This document shows positions 56,842 to 64,000 of a stretch of 64,000 nucleotides of DNA, one piece after another (within the stretch, counting starts at the first letter, position 1; every line of letters begins with the position of its first letter). The notes beneath the pieces were generated by a model, which did no database searches, had not been told where the DNA came from, and was given only the letters and a program-made list of their open reading frames with translations. The stretch spans positions 81,096-145,095 of the forward strand of contig NZ_NVQE01000013.1 in assembly GCF_002591975.1 (NCBI RefSeq). Direction: 5' to 3'. The translations under genes and the position numbers were made by a program. This stretch comes from Mycobacterium neglectum (GTDB lineage Bacteria > Actinomycetota > Actinomycetes > Mycobacteriales > Mycobacteriaceae).

Positions 56842-56945
56842 GCCGGATCTAGGACCCAGCCCACCCCGACTTTCAGCTGGCCGCCGGATTTGCGCCGACC
56901 GGTCAGCCCCCGGTGAGATGCGCGATCCGGCTCCACTAAGGAGCC
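56842..56945 (+). promoter_or_regulatory. Translational attenuator: Shine-Dalgarno-sequestering hairpin with alternative pairing
   Basis: GGCTCC (56929-56934) pairs perfectly with GGAGCC (56940-56945), burying the sirA Shine-Dalgarno AAGGAG (56938-56943). The 5' arm can instead pair upstream: GATCCGGC (56924-56931) is complementary to GCCGGATC at 56842-56849, just after the leader stop. A second copy GCCGGAT (56883-56889) can also pair with 56925-56931. Mutually exclusive folds are what an attenuator needs. Confidence 0.65.
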
Positions 56946-56951
56946 CAACAC

Positions 56952-58619
56952 ATGACCACAGCCAAGCCCGTCAAGCGTCCACGCGGCGAAGGCCAGTGGG
57001 CGCTCGGATACCGCGAGCCGCTCAACCCGAACGAACAGTCCAAGAAGGACGACAACCCGCTGAACGTGCGGGCGCGCATCGAGAACATCTACGCCCCCGG
57101 CGGCTTCGAGTCCATCGACAAAGGCGACCTGCGCGGCCGTTTCCGCTGGTGGGGCCTCTACACCCAGCGCAAGCCCGGCTATGACGGGACCTGGACCGGT
57201 GACGAGAACACCGACATGCTCGAGGACGAGTTCTTCATGCTGCGGGTCCGCAGCGATGGCGGCGCGTTGACCGCGGCCGCGCTGCGCACCCTGGGCGGCA
57301 TCTCCACCGAGTTCGCGCGCGACACCGCCGACATCTCCGATCGTCAGAACGTCCAATACCACTGGATCGACGTCAAGAACATGCCGGAGATCTGGCGCCG
57401 TCTCGACGAGGTCGGCCTCCAGACCACCGAAGCGTGCGGGGACTGCCCGCGCGTCGTCCTCGGTTCCCCGCTGGCCGGCGAATCGCTCGATGAGGTGATC
57501 GACGGAACCCCGGCGATCAACGAGATCGTCAAGCGCTACATCAACAAGCCGGAGTACTCGAACCTGCCGCGCAAGTTCAAGACCGCGATCTCGGGCCTGC
57601 AGGACGTCGTGCACGAGGTCAACGACGTGGCGTTCATCGGGGTCGAGCACCCTGAGCACGGCCCCGGCTTCGACCTCTGGGTCGGCGGCGGCCTGTCCAC
57701 CAACCCGATGCTCGGTCAGCGGGTCGGCGCCTGGGTGCCGATCGACGAGGTGCCCGACGTGTGGGAAGCCGTCGTATCGGCGTTCCGCGACTACGGATAC
57801 CGCCGACTGCGGGCCAAGGCACGGCTGAAGTTCCTGATCAAGGACTGGGGCGTGGAAAAATTCCGTCAGGTGCTCGAGGACGAGTATCTGAAACGCAAGC
57901 TCATCGACGGTCCCGCACCCCAGCCGGTCACGCGTCCCATCGATCACGTCGGCGTGCAGAAGCTGCGCAACGGACTCAACGCCGTCGGGGTCGCCCCGAT
58001 CGCCGGCCGGGTTTCGGGCACCATCCTGACCAAGGTGGCCGACCTCGCGGAGTCGGTGGGCAGCGACCGCATTCGGTTCACGCCGTACCAGAAGCTGATC
58101 GTCCTCGACGTCCCCGACGACAAGCTCGACGAGCTTCGCGACGGGCTCGACGCCCTCGGCCTCCCGTCGCAGCCGTCACATTGGCGCCGCAACCTGATGG
58201 CGTGCACCGGCATCGAGTTCTGCAAGCTCTCCTTCGCCGAGACCCGCAAGCGTTCGCAGGTCTTGGTGCCGGAGTTGGAGAAGCGGCTGGAGGACATCAA
58301 CGCGCAACTGGATGTCCCGATAACGATCCACATCAACGGCTGCCCGAACTCGTGCGCACGCATCCAGGTCGCCGACATCGGGTTCAAGGGCCAGATGGTC
58401 GACGACGGCGACGGGCCTGAGGAGGGCTTCCAGGTACACCTGGGTGGCAGCCTCGGCCTGGACAGCGGCTTCGGCCGCAAGTTGCGCCAGCACAAGGTCC
58501 TCTCGACCGAGCTCGGCGACTACATCGACCGGATTGTGCGCAACTTCGTGAAACAACGCGAGGACGGCGAGCGTTTCGCTACGTGGGCCCTACGAGCAGA
58601 CGAGGCGGATTTGCGATGA
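56952..58619 (+). CDS. sirA: Ferredoxin-dependent sulfite reductase
   Basis: Reduces sulfite to sulfide in assimilation using siroheme and a [4Fe-4S] cluster. 555 residues. Cluster/siroheme ligands are CTGIEFCKLSF and NGCPNSCARIQ; TTEACGDCPRVVLG and LWVGGGLSTNPML are family landmarks. It is the Rv2391 (nirA/sirA) homologue, better described as a sulfite than a nitrite reductase. The ATG is 8 bp after AAGGAG, which lies in the attenuator hairpin. The stop overlaps cysH (ATGA). Confidence 0.95.
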   Translation: MTTAKPVKRPRGEGQWALGYREPLNPNEQSKKDDNPLNVRARIENIYAPGGFESIDKGDLRGRFRWWGLYTQRKPGYDGTWTGDENTDMLEDEFFMLRVRSDGGALTAAALRTLGGISTEFARDTADISDRQNVQYHWIDVKNMPEIWRRLDEVGLQTTEACGDCPRVVLGSPLAGESLDEVIDGTPAINEIVKRYINKPEYSNLPRKFKTAISGLQDVVHEVNDVAFIGVEHPEHGPGFDLWVGGGLSTNPMLGQRVGAWVPIDEVPDVWEAVVSAFRDYGYRRLRAKARLKFLIKDWGVEKFRQVLEDEYLKRKLIDGPAPQPVTRPIDHVGVQKLRNGLNAVGVAPIAGRVSGTILTKVADLAESVGSDRIRFTPYQKLIVLDVPDDKLDELRDGLDALGLPSQPSHWRRNLMACTGIEFCKLSFAETRKRSQVLVPELEKRLEDINAQLDVPITIHINGCPNSCARIQVADIGFKGQMVDDGDGPEEGFQVHLGGSLGLDSGFGRKLRQHKVLSTELGDYIDRIVRNFVKQREDGERFATWALRADEADLR

Positions 58620-59320
58620 CAGACCTGGTGAATGACATCGACCTGATCGCGTTGGCCGAACGCGGCGCGGCAGAACTCGAGGGTGCCAGCGCGAATGACC
58701 TGCTGCGCTGGACCGACGAGAACTTCGGCGGTAACTACATCGTGGCGTCCAACATGCAGGACGCGGTGCTCGTCGACTTGGCGGCCAAGGTGCGCCCCGG
58801 CGTCGATGTGCTGTTCCTGGACACCGGCTACCACTTCGTCGAGACCATCGGCACCCGCGACGCCGTCGAAGCCGTCTACGACATCAACGTGGTCAACGTG
58901 ACACCGGAAAACAGCGTGGCCAAGCAGGACGAATTGTTCGGCAAGGATCTATTCGCCCGCGAGGCCAGTGAATGCTGCCGGATGCGTAAGGTCGAACCGC
59001 TCTCCAAGGCACTGCGCGGCTATTCCGCCTGGGTCACCGGTATCCGCCGAGTCGAGGCCCCCACGCGGGCCAACGCGCCACTCATCAGCTGGGACAAGGC
59101 TTTCGGGCTGGTGAAGATCAACCCGCTTGCGGCGTGGTCCGACGAGGACATGCAGGGCTACATCGATGCCAACGATGTGCTCGTCAACCCCCTGGTCTTC
59201 GAGGGCTATCCGTCGATCGGCTGCGCGCCCTGCACGGCCAAGCCGATCGAGGGAGCAGACCCGCGCAGCGGCCGCTGGGCGGGCCAGACGAAGACGGAAT
59301 GCGGACTACACGCGTCGTGA
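58616..59320 (+). CDS. cysH: Adenylylsulfate (APS) reductase CysH
   Basis: Reduces adenylylsulfate to sulfite. 234 residues. The two CC/CxxC pairs of iron-sulfur-type APS reductases are present (SECCRMRKVEPL and GCAPCTAKP), which separates it from PAPS reductases. The catalytic C-terminal Cys lies in TECGLH. FLDTGYHFVET is the nucleotide-binding region. It is coupled to sirA by a 4-bp overlap and to sirB by GTGA. Confidence 0.95.
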   Translation: MTDLVNDIDLIALAERGAAELEGASANDLLRWTDENFGGNYIVASNMQDAVLVDLAAKVRPGVDVLFLDTGYHFVETIGTRDAVEAVYDINVVNVTPENSVAKQDELFGKDLFAREASECCRMRKVEPLSKALRGYSAWVTGIRRVEAPTRANAPLISWDKAFGLVKINPLAAWSDEDMQGYIDANDVLVNPLVFEGYPSIGCAPCTAKPIEGADPRSGRWAGQTKTECGLHAS

Positions 59321-60045
59321 CGGTGTTGCCTCCCGCCCACCTGCTTGTTCTGGCGGCCCACGGCAGCGTCGACCCGCGTTCGGCGGCGGTGACGCATGCC
59401 GTGGCGGGCCGGATCCGACGGCTGCGGCCATGGCTCGACGTCCGTCCCGCGTTTATCGAGAAGACCGGCCCGAGCCTCGAAAACGTGTTGGCAGGACTGC
59501 CCGCCGGCGTCGTGGTGCCGTTCCTGCTGGCCGACGCCCATCACGCGAGCGTCGACGTCCCCGAGATGATCGAGAACTCCGGTGCCGCGGTGAAGCAGGC
59601 CGAGGTGCTCGGCGAGGATCCCGCTCTCCTGTGGGTGTTGCGACAGCGACTGTCCGAGATCGGGGTGTCGCCAGAAACCGAAGACCTCGGAGTGCTCGTC
59701 GTCGCGGTCGGCTCGTCAAAGGAAGCCGCCAACGCCAGGACGTCGAACGTGGCACGCGCCCTGAGCGTGGGAACCCGTTGGGCGGGTGCCGAAGTCGCGT
59801 TCGCGACCGGGCCGCAGCCCACCGTGGCCGAGGCCGCGGATCGGCTGCGGGCCCATGGTGCCCGTCAACTGGTGATCGCCCCGTGGTTCCTGGCGAACGG
59901 CGTCATCACGGACCGGGTGGCGACCTACGCTGCGGCGCAAGGCATTCCGATGGCAGAGCCGCTGGGGTCACACAATCTGGTCGCCGCGACGGTGCTGGAT
60001 CGCTTCGATGCGATGAACGTCGTCCCCGGCACCGCCGCCGCTTAG
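59317..60045 (+). CDS. sirB: Sirohydrochlorin ferrochelatase (Che1/SirB)
   Basis: CbiX-type chelatase that inserts Fe into sirohydrochlorin to make the siroheme used by SirA. 242 residues from the GTG overlapping the cysH stop; an ATG at 59299 is also possible. The N-terminal metal-binding region is LLVLAAHGSVDPRSAA with a second LLADAHHASVDVPEM; the second half repeats the fold (VLVVAVGSSKEAANA, VIAPWFLANGVITDR). Its place after sirA-cysH fits cofactor supply. Confidence 0.9.
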   Translation: MTVLPPAHLLVLAAHGSVDPRSAAVTHAVAGRIRRLRPWLDVRPAFIEKTGPSLENVLAGLPAGVVVPFLLADAHHASVDVPEMIENSGAAVKQAEVLGEDPALLWVLRQRLSEIGVSPETEDLGVLVVAVGSSKEAANARTSNVARALSVGTRWAGAEVAFATGPQPTVAEAADRLRAHGARQLVIAPWFLANGVITDRVATYAAAQGIPMAEPLGSHNLVAATVLDRFDAMNVVPGTAAA

Positions 60046-60057
60046 CGAGCTCACGAG

Positions 60058-61116
60058 CTAGGCAGTCGTCAAGGCCTCGTCGTCGTCGGCCGAATCCGCC
60101 TTCGGCACATCCGTGCCTGCGGGGATCGCCGGGATACGGGTGGCACGAACGTAAACAGTGTCACCCTCCGTCAACCCGAGCGCCTCCGCATCACCACGGG
60201 TAATCTGCGCGGTAAACGGTGTGTTCGATGCCGCGCTGGTGAGTTCGACACGAACCTCGAAGCCCAGCATGACAATTCGATCGATGGTCGCCCGGACCAC
60301 ACCCGTCGCTTGTACGGTGTCATCTGTCGTCGCAATCGCCATCTCAGGGGTTCTGCCCACGCGGATATCGTGCGGGCGTACCAGTACGCCATTCAGTGAT
60401 GACACCGCGCCGAGGAAGGACATGACGAACGCATTGGCGGGTTCGTCGTAAACCGTGTTGGGAGAACCGACCTGCTCGATGCGGCCCTTGTTCAGCACCG
60501 CGATCCGGTCGGCCACGTCCAACGCCTCGGACTGGTCATGAGTGACCAGCACCGTGGTTACGTGCACCTCGTCATGCAGGCGGCGCAGCCACGCACGCAG
60601 GTCTTCACGAACCTTGGCGTCCAACGCGCCGAACGGCTCATCGAGAAGGAGTACTTCGGGGTCGACGGCCAGTGCGCGCGCCAAGGCCATGCGCTGGCGT
60701 TGCCCACCGGAAAGCTGGTTCGGATAGCGAGTCTGGAATCCGGCCAGACCCACCACCTCGAGGAGGTTGTCCACCTTCTCCTTGATCTCCGGCTTCGACC
60801 GCTTGCGGATCTTCAACCCGAACGCGACGTTGTCTCGCACGGAGAGGTGCTTGAATGCGGCGTAGTGCTGGAACACGAATCCGATGCCACGTCGTTGCGG
60901 CGGAATGGATGTCACGTCACGGCCATTGATGGTGATCGTGCCGGTATCTGGCAGATCCAGACCTGCAATGGCGCGCAACAACGTTGACTTTCCCGACCCG
61001 CTGGGACCGAGCAGCGCGGTCAGGGAACCCGACGGCACGTCGAAGTCGACGTTGTCGAGTGCGGCGAAGTCGCCATAGCGTTTGTTGGCGCCCCGCACGG
61101 TGATCGCGTTCGTCAT
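60058..61116 (-). CDS. cysA: Sulfate/thiosulfate ABC transporter ATPase CysA
   Basis: 352-residue importer ATPase. Walker [11 protein letters not shown]-loop VFQHYAAF, signature [15 protein letters not shown], Walker [12 protein letters not shown], His-loop [10 protein letters not shown]-terminal TOBE-like domain begins near VRPHDIRVG. Powers the CysT/CysW permease. Last gene of subI-cysT-cysW-cysA; 18 bp after cysW and convergent with sirB (12-bp gap). Confidence 0.95.
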   Translation of the reverse strand: MTNAITVRGANKRYGDFAALDNVDFDVPSGSLTALLGPSGSGKSTLLRAIAGLDLPDTGTITINGRDVTSIPPQRRGIGFVFQHYAAFKHLSVRDNVAFGLKIRKRSKPEIKEKVDNLLEVVGLAGFQTRYPNQLSGGQRQRMALARALAVDPEVLLLDEPFGALDAKVREDLRAWLRRLHDEVHVTTVLVTHDQSEALDVADRIAVLNKGRIEQVGSPNTVYDEPANAFVMSFLGAVSSLNGVLVRPHDIRVGRTPEMAIATTDDTVQATGVVRATIDRIVMLGFEVRVELTSAASNTPFTAQITRGDAEALGLTEGDTVYVRATRIPAIPAGTDVPKADSADDDEALTTA

Positions 61117-61134
61117 ATCAGCGTCTCCTCGTGC

Positions 61135-61947
61135 CTATTTGCTTGTCTTTTCGCGGCGGGCGTCCAGAATCACCTGGGCGATCAGGACAACCACGGCGAC
61201 CGCCATCAGCAGCGTCGAGATGGCGTACGCCCCGTACTCGGCACCACGGGCGTGGCGGTCCGAAACCAGCAGCGTCAATGTCTGCGAAGTGCCGGGCAGG
61301 TTCGACGACACCATGATGACCGCACCGTATTCGCCGAGCGTGCGCGCAATGGTCAAAACCACGCCGTACATCAGACCCCACTTGATGGACGGCAACGTAA
61401 TCCGCCAGAACGTCTGCCACCCAGTTGAGCCCAACGTGGAGGCGGCTTCCTCCTGGTCGGTACCCAGTTCGTGCAGGACCGGTTCGACCTCTCGGATCAC
61501 GTAGGGCACGGTGACGAAGATGCTTGCCAGCACGATCCCGGCGAAGCCGAAAATGATCTTGATGCCGAAGTCATTCTCGAGGAAGCCGAATATGCCCGAC
61601 GATCCCCACAGCAGAATCAATGCCACGCCGACCACCACCGGCGACACCGCGAATGGCAGGTCGATAACAGCCTGCAGCAGGCTCTTGCCGCGGAACCGGT
61701 TGCGCGCCAATACCAACGCGGTCGGGACCCCGAAGATCACGTTGAGCGGGACCACGATGGCGACCACCACCAGCGAAAGCTGCAGCGCCGAAATGGCCGC
61801 CGGGGTGGTGATCGACTCGAAGAAGGCGCCGACTCCCGGCGTGAAGGTGCGCCACAGGATCAGCCCGACCGGTACGACAAGCAACACGAGCAGGTACCCG
61901 AGGGCCAGGTAACGCAGCAGGTAACGCGTCGTGCGGGAAAGGATCAC
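61135..61947 (-). CDS. cysW: Sulfate ABC transporter permease CysW
   Basis: 270 residues from a GTG overlapping the cysT stop. Six hydrophobic segments, starting YLALGYLLVLLVVPVGLILW. The EAA loop that contacts CysA is read as EEAASTLGSTGWQTFWRITLP followed by RTLGEYGAVIMVSSNLPGT, typical of CysW. Confidence 0.93.
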   Translation of the reverse strand: MILSRTTRYLLRYLALGYLLVLLVVPVGLILWRTFTPGVGAFFESITTPAAISALQLSLVVVAIVVPLNVIFGVPTALVLARNRFRGKSLLQAVIDLPFAVSPVVVGVALILLWGSSGIFGFLENDFGIKIIFGFAGIVLASIFVTVPYVIREVEPVLHELGTDQEEAASTLGSTGWQTFWRITLPSIKWGLMYGVVLTIARTLGEYGAVIMVSSNLPGTSQTLTLLVSDRHARGAEYGAYAISTLLMAVAVVVLIAQVILDARREKTSK

Positions 61948-62819
61948 GCCGCCAGCTCCTCGCGTTTGGCCGCTCGCGATCCGACGGTGCGCAGGATGAA
62001 TAAGACAACGAACGAAATCGCGAGCAGCACAATCGAAACAGCCGCGGCACCGGTGCGGTCGTCGAACTCGATCAGCTGGCGAATGTACTGCGACGAGACC
62101 TCGGTCTTACCCGGCACCGCGCCGCCGATCAACACGACGGAGCCGTACTCGCCGATCGCGCGGGAAAACGCCAGTCCCGCGCCCGAAAGCAGCGACGGCA
62201 ACAGCGCGGGCAGAATCACCAGCCTGAAGATGGTGAAGTTGTCCGCACCCAGCGATGCCGCGGCTTCTTCCACCTCCCGGTCCAATTCCAGCAGCACCGG
62301 TTGCACCGAGCGGACGACGAACGGCAACGTGACGAACGCCAGCGCGATGCCGATACCCCAGATGGTCTGCTGAAGGGAGAGGCCGACCGGACTGTTGGGG
62401 CCGTACAGCGCCAACATCACGAGGCTGGCCACGATCGTCGGCAGCGCGAACGGCAGGTCGATGATCGCGTCGACGTAGCGCTGGCCCGGGAAGTCGTCTC
62501 GCGTCAGCACCCAGGCGACGATCAAACCGAAGAACACGTTGACCACCGCCACGGCCACCGAGACCGTCAGCGTGACGCGAAACGATTCGAGGGCTCCGTT
62601 GGAGGTGATCGCCTGCCAGAATGCCGACCACCCACCGCCCGCCGACTGCCACACGATCGCGGCGAGTGGCATCAGCACAATCACCGAAAGCCACGTCGTC
62701 GCGACTCCGACGCGCAGCCTGGTGCTGCCATAGCGGCTGGTGAAGAAGCCACGAAGACGAGGGGCCCCGCCGTTCTTCGACAGATCGGGCCGGGCCCCGT
62801 CGTCAAGAGCAGCTGTCAT
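61944..62819 (-). CDS. cysT: Sulfate ABC transporter permease CysT
   Basis: 291 residues from the ATG at 62819, overlapping the subI stop. Membrane segments include WLSVIVLMPLAAIVWQSA, AVAVVNVFFGLIVAWVL and AVSIVLLAISFVVLFIL. EAA loop EEAAASLGADNFTIFRLVILP, then SRAIGEYGSVVLIGGAVPG. Partner of CysW. Confidence 0.93.
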   Translation of the reverse strand: MTAALDDGARPDLSKNGGAPRLRGFFTSRYGSTRLRVGVATTWLSVIVLMPLAAIVWQSAGGGWSAFWQAITSNGALESFRVTLTVSVAVAVVNVFFGLIVAWVLTRDDFPGQRYVDAIIDLPFALPTIVASLVMLALYGPNSPVGLSLQQTIWGIGIALAFVTLPFVVRSVQPVLLELDREVEEAAASLGADNFTIFRLVILPALLPSLLSGAGLAFSRAIGEYGSVVLIGGAVPGKTEVSSQYIRQLIEFDDRTGAAAVSIVLLAISFVVLFILRTVGSRAAKREELAA

Positions 62820-63847
62820 CCGGTCGCCTGTTTGTAGATTTTGGTGATCGATCCATTGTCCTTGTCGAACAACGCCGGATCCACCATGTCCCATCCACCC
62901 AGGTCAGCGATTGTCCACAGCTGCTCCGGCGTCGGGAAATCGGTCGAGAACTCCTCGGCCACCGCCGGGTCGACCGGCCTGAAACCGGCTTGGGCCCAGA
63001 TCTTCTGGCCCTCCGGGGTGTACAGGAAGTTCTTCAGCGCATTGGCCTGCTCCTGATGTGCGCTGGAAGTGACGACCGCGACCGGGTTCTCGATTTTGAA
63101 CGTCTGCGGCGGGTTGACGTGTTCGACCGGCTTACCTTGACGCTCGATATTGATCGCCTCGTTCTCGTAGCTCAGCAGCACGTCCCCGGTGCCCTGCAGA
63201 AACAGGTCGGAGGCCTCGCGACCGGACGACGGCCTGGTCCGGATGTGATCAGTGACCAGCTTGTTGACGAAGTCCAGACCGGCTTGCGTGTCCTGGCCAC
63301 CGTTGCTCTTCACGGCGTAGGGAGCCAGCAGGTTCCACTTGGCCGAACCCGAGCTGAGTGGGCTCGGGCTGACCACCTCGAGCCCAGGCTGCAGCAAGTC
63401 ATCCCAGTCCCGGATGTTCTTCGGGTTGCCCTCACGCACGACGAAAGTAACCACCGAGCCGAACGCGATGCCCTGGGTGGCGTCGGCGTTCCAGTCCTCG
63501 GCCACCTTGCCGGCTTTGACCAACCGCTCCACGTCGGGCTCGACCGAGAAATTCACCAGGTCCGCTGGTTTACCGTCGGCCACTGCGCGTGACTGATCAC
63601 CCGAGGCGCCGTAGGACGTCGTCACGGCCACGCCCTCGCCTTCCTGGGTGGCGGCGAACGCGGGAACAATCTTGCTCCAGCCCGGTTCAGGCACTGCGTA
63701 CGCGACCACGGTCAGTGTCGTTCCATCACCGCCCGTCGCCTCCTCTCCGCCAACAACATCGCTGGCCCCACCGCCGCAGGCGGCGAGGACGGTGGCGGTC
63801 GCGGTGAGGATCGCGGCGGTTCGCCAGGGTTTACGGATGTTGAGCAC
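62816..63847 (-). CDS. subI: Sulfate-binding lipoprotein SubI
   Basis: Extracytoplasmic sulfate-binding protein, 343 residues from the GTG at 63847; AGGAAAGG lies about 7 bp upstream. Lipoprotein signal with lipobox LAAC in ATATVLAACGGG, so it is lipid-anchored. Family landmarks: SYGASGDQSRAVADGKPADLV, NIRDWDDLLQPGLEVVSPSPLSSG and YENEAI. First gene of the sulfate importer operon. The upstream 74 bp to the inverted repeat at 63921 should hold the promoter, but no clear hexamers are seen. Confidence 0.92.
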   Translation of the reverse strand: MLNIRKPWRTAAILTATATVLAACGGGASDVVGGEEATGGDGTTLTVVAYAVPEPGWSKIVPAFAATQEGEGVAVTTSYGASGDQSRAVADGKPADLVNFSVEPDVERLVKAGKVAEDWNADATQGIAFGSVVTFVVREGNPKNIRDWDDLLQPGLEVVSPSPLSSGSAKWNLLAPYAVKSNGGQDTQAGLDFVNKLVTDHIRTRPSSGREASDLFLQGTGDVLLSYENEAINIERQGKPVEHVNPPQTFKIENPVAVVTSSAHQEQANALKNFLYTPEGQKIWAQAGFRPVDPAVAEEFSTDFPTPEQLWTIADLGGWDMVDPALFDKDNGSITKIYKQATG

Positions 63848-63920
63848 GTGATGACCTTTCCTTGCGGGGACTAAGCCTCGATCCACCGACTGACCTGGTG
63901 TTTTCTGGGTGTCGGAATGA

Positions 63921-63993
63921 GGAAAGTGCCCTCTGAACTGGGATGATTGTAGTTCTCACACAAACAATCGGGTCAGTTCGGAAAGGCACTTCC
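63921..63993. repeat. Large imperfect inverted repeat, possible insertion-sequence end
   Basis: GGAAAGTGCCCTCTGAACTG (63921-63940) is complementary, with a few mismatches and one shift, to CAGTTCGGAAAGGCACTTCC (63974-63993). An inner GATTG (63945-63949) / CAATC (63965-63969) extends the stem around a 15-nt loop. After it, GGAAAGG (63980-63986) precedes GTGCAA at 63995-64000, which could be the first two codons (V/M-Q) of a plus-strand gene cut by the window. Transposases of IS1380 type often begin MQ-; that identification is a guess. Confidence 0.45.
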
Positions 63994-64000
63994 AGTGCAA

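Noticed and set aside
56649..56951. Metabolite-binding riboswitch (SAM or cobalamin type) upstream of sirA
   Set aside because: No conserved riboswitch core was seen; the Cys-rich leader ORF and Shine-Dalgarno hairpin explain the region better.
56952..58619. Nitrite reductase annotation (nirA) for sirA
   Set aside because: Linkage to cysH and sirB and the Cys-rich leader indicate sulfite reduction in sulfur assimilation.

Overview
The window is a high-GC actinobacterial chromosome segment. Gene content and order point to a Mycobacterium/Mycolicibacterium species: dgt next to dnaG, the era-ybeY-phoH-rsmE-dnaJ2-hrcA block, a mycobactin cluster with IdeR-type iron boxes, then hemW, sirA-cysH-sirB and cysA-cysW-cysT-subI. 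This is essentially the M. tuberculosis Rv2343c-Rv2400c order with several rearrangements. No tRNA, rRNA or CRISPR array was seen.

Layout: (1) 0-17.6 kb, housekeeping: 5' end of dnaG, dgt, a TPM-domain membrane protein, glyS, the zinc regulators smtB-zur, uppS-recO, amiA2 with two small secreted proteins, and the era-to-hrcA block on the minus strand. (2) 17.8-21.7 kb, accessory: a short conserved protein behind a 30-bp tandem repeat, an SDR, a disulfide-type flavoprotein, an orphan LuxR-type response regulator and a DUF998-like membrane protein. (3) 21.8-54 kb, iron acquisition: irtA-irtB (Fe-mycobactin importer/reductase) convergent with mbtG-mbtF-mbtE-mbtD-mbtC-thioesterase, an F420/LLM-type oxidoreductase, mbtB, mbtA, and a 1729-residue type I polyketide synthase. 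(4) 54-56.6 kb: a SigL-like ECF sigma/anti-sigma pair and hemW. (5) 56.7-64 kb, sulfur assimilation: a poly-cysteine leader peptide with an attenuator, sirA-cysH-sirB, the sulfate ABC transporter, and a large inverted repeat that may be an insertion-sequence end.

The most interesting feature is the polyketide synthase at 48705-53894. Its domain order (KS-AT-TH/DH-KR-ACP), length and motifs are those of 6-methylsalicylic acid synthases. It has its own IdeR-like box and occupies the place where M. tuberculosis carries the salicylate synthase gene mbtI, which is absent from the window. The inferred pathway is: PKS makes 6-methylsalicylate, MbtA adenylates it, MbtB (ArCP-Cy-A-PCP) joins serine and cyclises, MbtC/MbtD supply the beta-hydroxyacyl unit, MbtE/MbtF add two lysines with MbtG N-hydroxylation, and IrtAB imports the ferric siderophore. 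That would give ring-methylated mycobactins of the type described chemically from M. phlei (mycobactin P). The cluster also carries the stub of a deleted mbtH exactly where irtB has been joined to mbtG, and the thioesterase is a separate gene rather than the tail of MbtB.

All calls come from reading the sequence and provided translations. Comparisons with named relatives are from memory; no alignment or search was run.
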